The notes beneath the pieces were generated by a model. The model was not told where the DNA came from. It ran no database searches and saw only the letters and a list, made by a program, of their open reading frames with translations. A stretch of DNA of 24,308 bases, taken from CAZJFH01 sp964545205. GTDB lineage: Bacteria > Pseudomonadota > Alphaproteobacteria > Rhodospirillales > Magnetospirillaceae. The stretch lies in contig CAZJFH010000074.1 in assembly GCA_964545205.1 (NCBI GenBank), positions 1 to 24,308 on the forward strand. The letters are read 5' to 3'. Position numbers and translations under genes: made by a program. Shown piece after piece: positions 15,002 through 23,274 of the stretch. Every line of letters starts with the position of its first letter. Position 1 is the first letter of the stretch.

Positions 15002-15686
15002 GAACGTCGACGCCTTCTACGGCGCCAGCCGCGCCCTGCAGGGCGTCAGCCTGACGGCCGGACGCGGCGACTTCCTGACCGTGCTCGGGCGCAACGGCGT
15101 CGGCAAGTCGACGCTGATGCGCGCCGTATTGGGCCTGATGGACCGCATCGACGGCTCCATTCGCCTGGACGGCGTCGAGCTCGTCGGCGCCCCGACCCAC
15201 CGCCGCGCCCGCGCCGGCATCGGCTACGTGCCGCAGGGCCGCGGCATTCTGCCGCGGTTCACCGTCCGCGAGAACCTGCGCATGGGGCTGCTCGCCAATC
15301 GCGGCGGCAACCAGTCGGCACTGTACGACAAGGTCTTCGAGCTGTTCCCGATGCTGCGGGGTCAGCTCGGCCGCCAGGGCGGCAATCTTTCGGGCGGCCA
15401 GCAGCAGCAGCTGGCGATCGCCCGCGCCCTGCTGGTCGATCCCAAGGTCATCCTGCTCGACGAACCGACCGAGGGAATTCAGCCCAACATCGTCGAGCAG
15501 ATCGAGGAGGTCATCGTCCGGCTCAACCGCGAACACGGCATCACCATCGTCCTGGTCGAACAAAACGTCGCCTTCGCGCGCCGGGCCTCGCGCCGCTTCG
15601 TCCTGATGGAAAAGGGCCGGGTGGCGGCGTCCGGGTCGGTCGCCGAACTGACCGACGACCTCGTCCACCGGCACATGGCCGTCTAA
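14988..15686 (+). CDS. urtE: UrtE-type ABC transporter ATP-binding protein
   Basis: This is a 232-residue partner of UrtD. Walker A GRNGVGKS is at 34-41, YVPQGRGILPRFTVRENL marks the Q-loop region at 80-97, LSGGQ is at 134-138, and Walker B LLDEP at 156-160 is followed by TEGIQPNI. The YVPQGR and TEGIQP motifs are typical of UrtE/LivF. The start ATG at 14988 lies inside the 3' end of urtD and is preceded by GGGAGG. Together the five genes from 10948 to 15686 form a complete transporter: one receptor, two permeases and two ATPases. Confidence 0.93.
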   Translation: MLSLENVDAFYGASRALQGVSLTAGRGDFLTVLGRNGVGKSTLMRAVLGLMDRIDGSIRLDGVELVGAPTHRRARAGIGYVPQGRGILPRFTVRENLRMGLLANRGGNQSALYDKVFELFPMLRGQLGRQGGNLSGGQQQQLAIARALLVDPKVILLDEPTEGIQPNIVEQIEEVIVRLNREHGITIVLVEQNVAFARRASRRFVLMEKGRVAASGSVAELTDDLVHRHMAV

Positions 15687-15716
15687 CCCGCAAGAAAACC
15701 ACGAGGAGGAACCCCG

Positions 15717-16757
15717 ATGCTTCACGGCGACATTTCCAGCAGCAACGACACGGTCGGCGTGGCCGTCGTCAACTACAAGATGCCCCGGCTGCACACCAAG
15801 GCCGAGGTGCTCGAGAACGCCCGCAACATCGCCCGCATGGTCGAAGGCATGAAGATCGGCCTGCCCGGCATGGACCTGGTCATCTTCCCCGAATACTCGA
15901 CGCACGGGATCATGTACGACCCGAAGGAGATGTACGAGACGGCCTCGACCGTGCCCGGCGAGGAGACCGAGATCTTCGCCGAGGCCTGCCGCAAGGCCAA
16001 GGTGTGGGGCGTCTTCTCGTTGACCGGCGAGCGCCACGAGGACCACCCCAACAAGGCGCCCTACAACACCCTGATCCTGATGAACGACAAGGGCGAGATC
16101 GTCCAGAAGTACCGCAAGATCATGCCGTGGGTGCCGATCGAGGGCTGGTATCCCGGCAACTGCACCTACGTCTCCGAGGGCCCCAAGGGCCTCAAGGTCA
16201 GCCTGATCATCTGCGACGACGGCAACTACCCCGAGATTTGGCGCGACTGCGCCATGAAGGGCGCCGAACTGATCGTGCGCTGCCAGGGCTACATGTACCC
16301 GGCCAAGGACCAGCAGGTGATCATGGCCAAGGCCATGGCCTGGGCCAACAACTGCTACGTCGCGGTCGCCAACGCGTCGGGCTTCGACGGCGTGTACTCG
16401 TATTTCGGCCATTCCGCGATCATCGGCTTCGACGGCCGCACCCTGGGCGAATGCGGCGAGGAAGACATGGGCATCCAGTACGCCCAGCTCTCGAAGTCGC
16501 TGATCCGCGATTCGCGCAAGAACATGCAGTCGCAGAACCATCTCTACAAGCTGCTGCACCGCGGCTACACCGGCAAGATCAACTCGGGCGAGGACGCCGG
16601 CGGCGAGCCGGTCTGCCCCTACGACTTCTACAAGAAGTGGGTCACCGATCCGGAAGGCACCCGCGCGATGGTCGAGGCGCTGACCCGGCAGACGCCGGGC
16701 ACCGAGGAATGCCCGATCGAGGGCATCCCCAACACCGAGACCGTCAAGCACCGGTGA
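15717..16757 (+). CDS. amiE: AmiE, aliphatic amidase
   Basis: AmiE hydrolyses short-chain aliphatic amides (acetamide, propionamide) to the carboxylate and ammonia in the cytoplasm. At 346 residues it matches P. aeruginosa AmiE exactly in length and nearly colinearly in sequence, from HGDISSSNDTVG at the N-terminus to the GFDGRTLGECGEE region. The nitrilase-superfamily triad is intact: Glu59 (FPEYS), Lys134 (KYRKI) and Cys166 (ICDDG). The family forms homohexamers. Formamidase AmiF is related but differs at the N-terminus, so AmiE is preferred. GAGGAGGAA precedes the ATG. The gene follows urtE by 30 bp and lies in the same antitermination-controlled operon, so uptake and hydrolysis are coupled. 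Confidence 0.96.
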   Translation: MLHGDISSSNDTVGVAVVNYKMPRLHTKAEVLENARNIARMVEGMKIGLPGMDLVIFPEYSTHGIMYDPKEMYETASTVPGEETEIFAEACRKAKVWGVFSLTGERHEDHPNKAPYNTLILMNDKGEIVQKYRKIMPWVPIEGWYPGNCTYVSEGPKGLKVSLIICDDGNYPEIWRDCAMKGAELIVRCQGYMYPAKDQQVIMAKAMAWANNCYVAVANASGFDGVYSYFGHSAIIGFDGRTLGECGEEDMGIQYAQLSKSLIRDSRKNMQSQNHLYKLLHRGYTGKINSGEDAGGEPVCPYDFYKKWVTDPEGTRAMVEALTRQTPGTEECPIEGIPNTETVKHR

Positions 16758-16764
16758 TCCGGTC

Positions 16765-16795
16765 CCCCCTCCCGCCGACCGCCGGCGGGAGGGGG
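16765..16795 (+). other. 12-bp stem-loop after amiE
   Basis: CCCCCTCCCGCC (16765-16776) pairs perfectly with GGCGGGAGGGGG (16784-16795) around a 7-nt loop. No T-run follows, so it should not terminate efficiently on its own. It probably marks the 3' end of a stable amiE message or lowers expression of the two genes behind it (inference). Confidence 0.65.
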
Positions 16796-16818
16796 CTTCG
16801 ACTGCCGAAGGACATCCC

Positions 16819-17619
16819 ATGCACCTTTCCGCCTATCAAATCGCCGCCGAGCCGTACTACCGGGCGGTCGCCGACGAGATCGCGCTGTTCGAGGCCGCCT
16901 ACGCCGACCGCATGCCGATGATGCTCAAAGGGCCGACCGGCTGCGGCAAGACGCGGTTCATCGAGCACATGGCCTGGCGCCTGAACAAGCCGCTGATCAC
17001 CGTGGCGTGCCACGAGGACATGACCGCCTCGGACCTGGTCGGCCGCTTCCTGCTCGACGCCGACGGCACCATCTGGCACGACGGTCCCCTGACCCTGGCG
17101 GTCCGCCACGGCGGCATCTGCTATCTCGACGAGATCGTCGAGGCGCGCCAGGACACCACCGTCGTCATCCACCCGCTGACCGACGAGCGCCGCGTGCTGC
17201 CGCTGGAAAAGCGCAACGAACTGGTTCAGGCCCATCCCGATTTCCAGATCGTCATCTCGTACAATCCCGGCTACCAGAGCGTCCTCAAGGATCTGAAGGA
17301 GTCGACCAAGCAGCGGTTCGGCGCCATCGAGTTCGGCTATCCCGCCCCGGAGATCGAAGCCGAAATCATCGCGCACGAGGCCGGGATTCCCGTCGACCAC
17401 GCGGCGCGGCTGGTGCGCATCGGCGAGCGCTCGCGCCACCTCAAGGGGCACGGCCTCGAGGAAGGCGCATCGACGCGCATGCTCATCTACGCCGGCCGGT
17501 TGATCCGCCGCGGCATCCCGGTCGATGCGGCCTGCCGCGTCGCGCTGACCCTGCCGATCACCGACGACCCCGATATCCGCGACGCCCTCGCCAACGCCGT
17601 CGCCGCCTGCCTCGACTGA
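16819..17619 (+). CDS. CbbQ/NirQ/NorQ family AAA+ ATPase (MoxR group)
   Basis: This is a 266-residue AAA+ ATPase. Walker A GPTGCGKT is at 38-45, Walker B ICYLDEI has Asp104/Glu105, sensor 1 is Asn149 (SYNP) and the arginine finger is likely Arg166 (STKQRF). The protein ends in the CbbQ_C-like helical region. Such proteins form hexameric rings that work with a VWA partner to remodel a client: Rubisco for CbbQO, nitric-oxide reductase for NorQD. The partner is encoded four bases downstream. Here the obvious candidate client is AmiE or the transporter, since no Rubisco or NO reductase is present. P. aeruginosa has an ATPase gene, amiB, next to amiE, which suggests a comparable accessory role. 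AAGGA lies 7 nt before the ATG. Confidence 0.9.
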   Translation: MHLSAYQIAAEPYYRAVADEIALFEAAYADRMPMMLKGPTGCGKTRFIEHMAWRLNKPLITVACHEDMTASDLVGRFLLDADGTIWHDGPLTLAVRHGGICYLDEIVEARQDTTVVIHPLTDERRVLPLEKRNELVQAHPDFQIVISYNPGYQSVLKDLKESTKQRFGAIEFGYPAPEIEAEIIAHEAGIPVDHAARLVRIGERSRHLKGHGLEEGASTRMLIYAGRLIRRGIPVDAACRVALTLPITDDPDIRDALANAVAACLD

Positions 17620-17623
17620 AACC

Positions 17624-19843
17624 ATGGACGCCGCCCAAGCCTGCCACCATCTCGGCCCGGCTGCCGCCCACCTGCGCGGAATCCTGGCGCAGCTCTGGCC
17701 GGAGGCGCAGCGGCTGCTGCCCGCCGATGCGCTTCCGGACTGGCTCGGCGCGGTGCGCCGCCTGATCGAAAGCGGCCTCGGCGCCGCCTGCGCCATCGCC
17801 TATCTGCGGCACTCGCCGAACTGCGCCCAGCTGGTTGGCACGGCGGCGGCGCTGGCGCTGGCCGGCAGCATGGAGAGGGTCGGCGCCCTGGCCGGCACTG
17901 CCGCCGCGCACGGCCTCGCAGTCGCGGCGCCCAAGGCGGCCGCCATGCTCGGGGCGCCCGGCGCGTTTCGGGACTGGCTGTCGACCATCGAACGGCTGGC
18001 GGCGCTCGGGCCGGAATCGGTCGCTCCGGTTCTCGATCGCAGCGAAACCGTGCTCGCCGATCTCGATTCCGCCGGTTTCGAGGCGTGGGTGCTGGGCGGG
18101 CTGCAATCCGCCGGCGATGCCGCCGGCCGGCGGCGTTTCTTCAGCCTCGTCGATCCGCGCGCCCGCAGCCTGCTGCGGCAAGAGTCCGATCAACTCGCCT
18201 TCGCCGACCAGGAGCGGCGGCTGCGGGCCTACATCGCCGCGCTGTTCGGCGGCCGGCCCCTGGTGCGGGCGGTCGGCGCCCGCGGCCACGAGCCGGTACC
18301 GCGCCGCACCAGCTTCGGCGACGGCCTGGTGCAGGTGCCGGAATCGTTCCGCGGCGTCCCCGGCGGCCAGGCCGCCGAGCTCTATCGCGCCGCCCTCGCC
18401 CATGTCGCCGCGCATCTCGCGTTCACGCCGTGCCGATTTCCGGTCGGTTCGCTGAAGCCGCTGCAGATCGCCCTCGTGTCGCTGATCGAGGACGCCCGGG
18501 TCGAGCGCCTCGCCGCCGAGGTGCTGCCGGGGCTGCGCCGGCTATGGCTGCCGTTCCACGTCGCCGAGCCGGCCGGCGCGCCGATCGCGCCCTTGCTGAT
18601 GGCGCGGCTGTCCCGGGCGTTGATCGACGACGACCATGTCGACGGCGACCCCTGGGTGAGCAAGGGTCGCGACATGTTTCGCGCCGCCCGCCGCGACTGG
18701 CACGACCCGGCGACGAGCCGGCGGATCGGCGGCCTGCTCGGCAACGATCTCGGCCAGATGCGGGTGCAGTTCAACGCCCGCACCTATGTCGTCGAACCCG
18801 CCTATCGCGACGACAATCTCGGCCTGTGGCAGTCCGACGAGACGCCGCCGCCGGAAATGGCGGAGGCGGTACCGGAGAGCGTGCGGCCGGAACGCCGCGA
18901 CGAGACGCCGCAGGATCCGGTGGCGCCGCCGCAGGAGCAGCAGTCGGTGGCGATCGCCCGCTACCCGGAATGGGACCACCGCCTGGGCCGCGACCGCGTC
19001 GACTGGACGACGGTGGTCGACACCCCGCCACGGAACGGCCCGCCCGAACTCGTGGATCTGGCGCTGCAGCGGCATGCCGAGACCGCGAACCGCATTTGGG
19101 CGCTGGTGCGCTCGGCCCGCGTCAGCCAGCCAACCCGCCTGCGCCGTCAGCCCGAAGGAGACAACCTCGATCTCGACGCCTGCATCAGTGCCGCGATATC
19201 GCGCCGCCGTGGCGACACCCCCGATCCGCGGGTCTACGTCAGCGCCGTCCGGCGCCACCGCGACCTGTCGGTGCTGGTGCTGCTGGACGCGTCGCACTCG
19301 ACCAACGACCTCGTCAAAGGCGGCGGAACGAGCCTCATCGCGCTCGAGCGCGACGCGACGGCCCTGCTCGCCGAGGCGATGAACGGCCTCGGCGATCCCT
19401 TCGCGATCCGCGCCTTCTGCTCGAACGGCCGCGACGAAGTCCGCTATCTGCGCATCAAGGATTTCGCCGGCGCCTACGACCGTGGCGCCAAGGCCCGGCT
19501 GGCCGGCGTCACCGGCAGCCTGTCGACGCGGATGGGCGCGGCGCTGCGCCATGCCGGGCGCGAACTGCAAGGCCAGCAGAGCCACCGCCGGCTTGTGCTG
19601 GTGATCACCGACGGCGAGCCGTCCGACATCGACATGCCCGACCGACGCTATCTGGTCGAGGATGCGCGCAGGGCGGTCCAGACGCTGGCCGGCGGCGGCG
19701 TCGACGTGTTCTGCGTCGGGCTCGATTCCGGCGGCGACAGCTATCTGTCGCGCATCTTCGGCCGGCGCAACGTCGTGCAGATCGACCGCCTCGAGCGCCT
19801 GCCCGATCGGCTGCCGATGCTCTATCTCAGGCTGACGGCCTAG
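17624..19843 (+). CDS. CbbO/NorD-type VWA-domain protein
   Basis: This 739-residue protein is the usual partner of a CbbQ/NorQ ATPase. The first part (about 1-430) is helical and Ala-rich and corresponds to the region that binds the AAA+ ring. A Pro/Glu-rich linker lies at about 405-450, followed by a C-terminal von Willebrand A domain (about 545-735). The MIDAS is intact: DASHS with Asp555, Ser557 and Ser559, then Thr635 (STRMG) and Asp663 (ITDGEPSD). The VWA domain is thought to grip an acidic residue of the client through the bound metal. The start lies four bases after the cbbQ-like stop with a weak ribosome site, so coupling is likely. The last bases overlap the convergent small gene. 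Confidence 0.9.
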   Translation: MDAAQACHHLGPAAAHLRGILAQLWPEAQRLLPADALPDWLGAVRRLIESGLGAACAIAYLRHSPNCAQLVGTAAALALAGSMERVGALAGTAAAHGLAVAAPKAAAMLGAPGAFRDWLSTIERLAALGPESVAPVLDRSETVLADLDSAGFEAWVLGGLQSAGDAAGRRRFFSLVDPRARSLLRQESDQLAFADQERRLRAYIAALFGGRPLVRAVGARGHEPVPRRTSFGDGLVQVPESFRGVPGGQAAELYRAALAHVAAHLAFTPCRFPVGSLKPLQIALVSLIEDARVERLAAEVLPGLRRLWLPFHVAEPAGAPIAPLLMARLSRALIDDDHVDGDPWVSKGRDMFRAARRDWHDPATSRRIGGLLGNDLGQMRVQFNARTYVVEPAYRDDNLGLWQSDETPPPEMAEAVPESVRPERRDETPQDPVAPPQEQQSVAIARYPEWDHRLGRDRVDWTTVVDTPPRNGPPELVDLALQRHAETANRIWALVRSARVSQPTRLRRQPEGDNLDLDACISAAISRRRGDTPDPRVYVSAVRRHRDLSVLVLLDASHSTNDLVKGGGTSLIALERDATALLAEAMNGLGDPFAIRAFCSNGRDEVRYLRIKDFAGAYDRGAKARLAGVTGSLSTRMGAALRHAGRELQGQQSHRRLVLVITDGEPSDIDMPDRRYLVEDARRAVQTLAGGGVDVFCVGLDSGGDSYLSRIFGRRNVVQIDRLERLPDRLPMLYLRLTA

Positions 19844-20073
19844 GATTCGCGCTCGGCCAGCTCGCGCTGGCGCAGCAGCTCCTCGGCCATGTCCGCGTCG
19901 GTATAGCCCATCAGCCGCCAAGCGCACTGCGCGTTCGCCGCAATGTCCAAAGCCAGGTCGCGGGGCGCCTTCGGTTCAGGATTCGCCGCCAGCACCATGG
20001 CATCGTACTGGATCCGGCCGATCAAGCGGCCGATGACCCGCAACAGCGGATCGGCTTCGGTGTCTCGCGCCAT
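19840..20073 (-). CDS. Small conserved-looking protein of unknown function, 77 residues
   Basis: I do not recognise a named family. The protein looks mainly helical and charged: an N-terminal MARDTEADPLL, a helix with RLIGRIQYDAMVLAAN, a second with DLALDIAANAQCAWRLMGY, and a Glu/Arg-rich C-terminal helix. No signal peptide or membrane segment is seen. The ATG at 20073 is chosen because AAGGAG sits 6 nt before it; an ATG six bases further upstream has no spacing, and one at 20124 has no site. Its TAG stop shares bases with the stop of the convergent VWA gene. Confidence 0.65.
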   Translation of the reverse strand: MARDTEADPLLRVIGRLIGRIQYDAMVLAANPEPKAPRDLALDIAANAQCAWRLMGYTDADMAEELLRQRELAERES

Positions 20074-20190
20074 CGCCATCTCCTTCCAGCCAGAGCAAAC
20101 ACCCGAAAAATCCCGAGGTTCCACGGATGGCGCCTTGACCGGTGCGAAAGTGGCGGGCCACCGTCACCCGCTCCGAGCCTTTCCCCGAAC

Positions 20191-21024
20191 CTATCCCCGC
20201 CAGCGCCCGAACGGCACCACCTTGTTGGCGGGATCGTGGCCGATGTCGGCGCGGCCGAGATAGGGGATGCCGGCGCGGGCGCACCAGTGGCGGGCGACGT
20301 CCTCCTCGCCCTGGCCGAAGTCGGGGTCGTTGGGCGGAATGTCGCCGCAGCGGCCGAGCATGATGCCGCGCACCCGGCGCAGCGCCGGCGCGCTGGCGAT
20401 CTGGCCCAGGGCGCGGTCGATGCGGTACATCGGCTCCGAGACCTCCTCCAGCATCAGCAGGTGACCGGACAGGTCCGGCAGCCATGGCGTGCCGATCTGG
20501 TGGGCGAGGATGGCGATGTTGAAGGCCGCCGTCGGCGCGTCCGAGGCCGCCGCCGCCGGCTCCAGCGCGTCGCGGTCGCGATCCACCAGGAAGGCCAGGG
20601 CGCGGCGCACCGCCGCCTCGCCGCCCTCGCGCCGCAGATCGCCGGGCATCGGCCCGTGGGCGACGCGCCCGATGCCGGCGCCGTACAGCGCCGCCAGCAG
20701 GGCGCCGGCGTCGCTGTAGCCGAGATAGAGCTTGGCGCCCGCCGCCGGCCGCAGCCCGGCCAGCACCGCCTCGATCAGCCGGAACGAGCCGTAGCCGCCG
20801 CGCCCGAACCACAACGCGTCGAAGCCGTCGTCGTTGGCGACGTCGAGAAACGCCGCCGCGCGCTCGGCATCGGGGCCGGCGAAATGGCCGTGGGCGCGGA
20901 AGCATTGCGGATGGAACCAGATTTCCGGCGCCCGCTCGCCGTACATGCTCGCGCCGAGCGCCGCGATCCGTTGCGGCACGGCGGGATCGATCCGGTTGCT
21001 CGGCGCCACGACGCCGATCCTCAT
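20191..21024 (-). CDS. LD-carboxypeptidase (S66 family, LdcA-like)
   Basis: S66 enzymes remove the terminal D-alanine from murein tetrapeptides in the cytoplasm during cell-wall recycling. In this 277-residue protein the elements are GRGGYGS at 74-80, the likely nucleophile Ser104 in GYSD, a conserved HGPMP segment (123-127), Glu193/Glu194 in LMLEEVSEPMYRIDR and His263 in DIGHDPANKVVPFG. The Ser-Glu-His triad is therefore complete. The length is closer to LdcA than to the microcin immunity protein MccF. The ATG at 21024 is preferred to an upstream TTG because the conserved RIGVVAPS begins there. It is divergent, with 75 bp between starts, from a MurC/Mpl-like ligase that fits the same pathway. 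Confidence 0.87.
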   Translation of the reverse strand: MRIGVVAPSNRIDPAVPQRIAALGASMYGERAPEIWFHPQCFRAHGHFAGPDAERAAAFLDVANDDGFDALWFGRGGYGSFRLIEAVLAGLRPAAGAKLYLGYSDAGALLAALYGAGIGRVAHGPMPGDLRREGGEAAVRRALAFLVDRDRDALEPAAAASDAPTAAFNIAILAHQIGTPWLPDLSGHLLMLEEVSEPMYRIDRALGQIASAPALRRVRGIMLGRCGDIPPNDPDFGQGEEDVARHWCARAGIPYLGRADIGHDPANKVVPFGRWRG

Positions 21025-21099
21025 TCGCCTGTCCCGAGCCAAGATTCGTGCCTCTCATCGCGCTTGCCAGCCGCGGCGGGCTGATTGTAGCTTCCGGCG

Positions 21100-22497
21100 A
21101 TGAAACCACGCAGCCAGTATTTCTTCTGCGGCATCGGCGGCAGCGGCATGCTGCCGCTGGCCCTGATCGTGCACCAGCATGGCCACGCGGTGGCCGGCTC
21201 CGACCGCGCGCTCGACCAGGGCCGCACCGCCGCCAAGTTCGATTTCCTGCGCGCCCGCGGCATCGCCCTGCACCCGCAGGACGGCAGCGGCCTCGCCCGG
21301 CCGGAGACGGTGCTGGTCACCTCGTCGGCGGTCGAGGAGACGGTGCCGGACGTGCAGGCGGCCCGCGCCCTGGGCCTGCCCACGATCACCCGCGCCGCCC
21401 TGCTGGCCGAGCTGTTCAACGCGGCGCCGCTGGCGGTCGGCGTCGCCGGCACCAGCGGCAAGTCGACGACGACCGGCATGCTGGGCTGGCTGCTGCACGC
21501 GCTCGAGCGCGGCCCGACGGTGATGAACGGCGCGGTGATGAAGAACTTCGTCACCGCCGACACGCCCTTCGCCAGCGCCCTGGTCGGCACCGGCGAGGCC
21601 TTCGTCGCCGAGGTCGACGAGAGCGACGGCTCGATCGCCCGCTTCGCGCCGCGCGTCGCGGTGCTCAACAACGTCGCGCTGGACCACAAGTCGATGGACG
21701 AGCTGCGCCGCCTGTTCCGCGACTTCGCCGCCAAGTCCGACATCGCGGTGCTCAACCTCGACAACGCCGAGACCGCCGCCATCGCCGCCGAGCTGCCGGC
21801 GCGGCGCCGGCTGACCTATTCGCTGCGCGATCCGGCCGCCGACCTGCTGGCCGACGATATCCGCCCGGCGCCCGACGGCGTCGGCTTCGTCGTCCGCGAC
21901 CGCGACGGACGCGCCGCGCCGGTGCGGCTGCAGGTGCCGGGCCGGCACAACGTCGCCAACGCCCTCGCCGCCCTGGCCGCCGCGCGGGCCTGCGGCATCG
22001 CTCTCGAGCCGGCGGCGGCGGCGCTGGCCGGATTCGCCGGCATCCGCCGCCGGCTCGAACTGGTCGGCACCGCCGGCGGCGTGACGGTGATCGACGACTT
22101 CGCCCACAACCCGGACAAGATCGCCGCCACGCTGGCCACCCTGCACGAGTTCCCCGGACGCTTGCTGCTGATGTTCCAGCCGCACGGCTTCGGCCCGCTG
22201 CGGCTGATGCGCGAGCCGTTCGTCGACTGCTTCGCGGCGCATATGCGCCCCGAGGACGTGCTGACCATGCCCGAGCCCGTCTATTACGGCGGCACGGTCG
22301 ATCGCAGCGTCGGCAGCCGCGACATCGTCGGGGCGGTCGCCGAGCACGGCCGCCGGGCCCGGCACTTCGCCGACCGCCCCGGCTGCGGCGAGCACCTGCT
22401 GGAACTCGCCCGGCCCGGCGACCGCATCGTGGTGATGGGGGCGCGCGACGACACCCTGGCGACCTTCGCCCAGGAACTGCTGGCGCGGCTGGCTTAG
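21100..22497 (+). CDS. MurC/Mpl-like Mur ligase
   Basis: This is an ATP-dependent ligase of the Mur family, 465 residues. The N-terminal UDP-sugar domain has GIGGSGM (11-17) as in MurC. The P-loop reads GTSGKSTTT (117-125) where MurC and Mpl usually have GTHGKTTT. Central motifs are EVDESDGS (171-178) and NNVALDH (190-196). The C-terminal domain has GRHNVANALAA (281-291), GIRRRLE (314-320) and DDFAHNP (332-338); the last is closer to the MurE-type form than to the MurC-type HHP. MurC is normally in the dcw cluster, so this copy probably acts as Mpl, joining recycled tripeptide to UDP-MurNAc, which suits its LdcA-like neighbour. The exact substrate remains open. The ribosome site is weak. Confidence 0.8.
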   Translation: MKPRSQYFFCGIGGSGMLPLALIVHQHGHAVAGSDRALDQGRTAAKFDFLRARGIALHPQDGSGLARPETVLVTSSAVEETVPDVQAARALGLPTITRAALLAELFNAAPLAVGVAGTSGKSTTTGMLGWLLHALERGPTVMNGAVMKNFVTADTPFASALVGTGEAFVAEVDESDGSIARFAPRVAVLNNVALDHKSMDELRRLFRDFAAKSDIAVLNLDNAETAAIAAELPARRRLTYSLRDPAADLLADDIRPAPDGVGFVVRDRDGRAAPVRLQVPGRHNVANALAALAAARACGIALEPAAAALAGFAGIRRRLELVGTAGGVTVIDDFAHNPDKIAATLATLHEFPGRLLLMFQPHGFGPLRLMREPFVDCFAAHMRPEDVLTMPEPVYYGGTVDRSVGSRDIVGAVAEHGRRARHFADRPGCGEHLLELARPGDRIVVMGARDDTLATFAQELLARLA

Positions 22498-23273
22498 GCG
22501 CGGGCGCCCTCCAGGCCCTCGGCCTGGCGCTTGAGCTTCTGGAAGCGGCGGATGCTGACGGGGATGCTGGCGAGGTAGAGCAGCAGCAGCACCGAGATCG
22601 TCGCCCACGGCTCGCTGACCATGAACGCCGCCAGCAGGCCGACGAACAGCAGCGACGGCATCACGAACTTCAGCGGCACCCGGAAGCGCTTGAACGCGAA
22701 GGTCGGCACCGTGCTGACCAGCAGGAACGACACCGTGATCAGGAACACCCCGGCGACCACCGGATTGTCGAACACGCCGGGGCCGAACTGGAAGGTGGCG
22801 ATCATCGGCAGCAGCACGAGCGCCGCCCCGGCCGGCGTCGGCACGCCGGTGAAGAAGTTGTAGGCCCAGGACGGCAGGTCGGGGGCGCCGATCATCGTGT
22901 TGAAGCGCGCCAGGCGCATCGCCGCGCAGACGGCGAACAGCAGCACCAGCGCCCAGCCGAAGCCGCCCGCGTCCTGCATGGTCCAGAAATACAGCAGCAT
23001 CGCCGGCGCCACGCCGAAGCTGACGAAGTCCGACAGCGAATCGAGCTCGGCGCCGAACTTGCTGGTGCCGTGCAGCAGCCGGGCGATGCGCCCGTCGAGG
23101 CCGTCGAGGATGGCGGCGATGAAGATCGCCACGACGCCGTGCTCCCATTTGCCGTTCAGGCCGAAGCGGATCGCCGTCAGTCCCGCGCACAGCGCCAGCA
23201 GCGTCAGGATGTTCGGGATCATCTTGTTGAACGGCAGCCCCTTGATGCGGGACGCCCGCTTCGGCCGGAACAT
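22494..23273 (-). CDS. pssA: CDP-diacylglycerol-serine O-phosphatidyltransferase
   Basis: PssA makes phosphatidylserine from CDP-diacylglycerol and L-serine in the inner membrane. The 259-residue protein contains the full CDP-alcohol phosphotransferase motif at 60-82: Asp60-Gly61, Ala64-Arg65, Gly74, Asp78 and Asp82. Several hydrophobic helices follow. A short basic N-terminus (FRPKRASRIKG) precedes the first helix. GGGGAGG lies 9 nt before the ATG, inside the end of psd, and only one base separates the psd stop from this start. Its stop overlaps that of the convergent Mur ligase. The product feeds Psd, so the two genes form the phosphatidylethanolamine pathway. Confidence 0.96.
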   Translation of the reverse strand: MFRPKRASRIKGLPFNKMIPNILTLLALCAGLTAIRFGLNGKWEHGVVAIFIAAILDGLDGRIARLLHGTSKFGAELDSLSDFVSFGVAPAMLLYFWTMQDAGGFGWALVLLFAVCAAMRLARFNTMIGAPDLPSWAYNFFTGVPTPAGAALVLLPMIATFQFGPGVFDNPVVAGVFLITVSFLLVSTVPTFAFKRFRVPLKFVMPSLLFVGLLAAFMVSEPWATISVLLLLYLASIPVSIRRFQKLKRQAEGLEGARA

Positions 23274-23274
23274 C

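Noticed and set aside
16819..19843. Evidence for a Rubisco (cbb) or NO reductase (nor) operon
   Set aside because: The CbbQ/CbbO-type pair alone does not show this. No cbbL/cbbM, norB or norC is present, and the pair follows amiE.
20150..20161. GTGGC/GCCAC stem after the LD-carboxypeptidase as a minus-strand terminator
   Set aside because: The stem is four to five pairs with a tiny loop and only three T residues follow.
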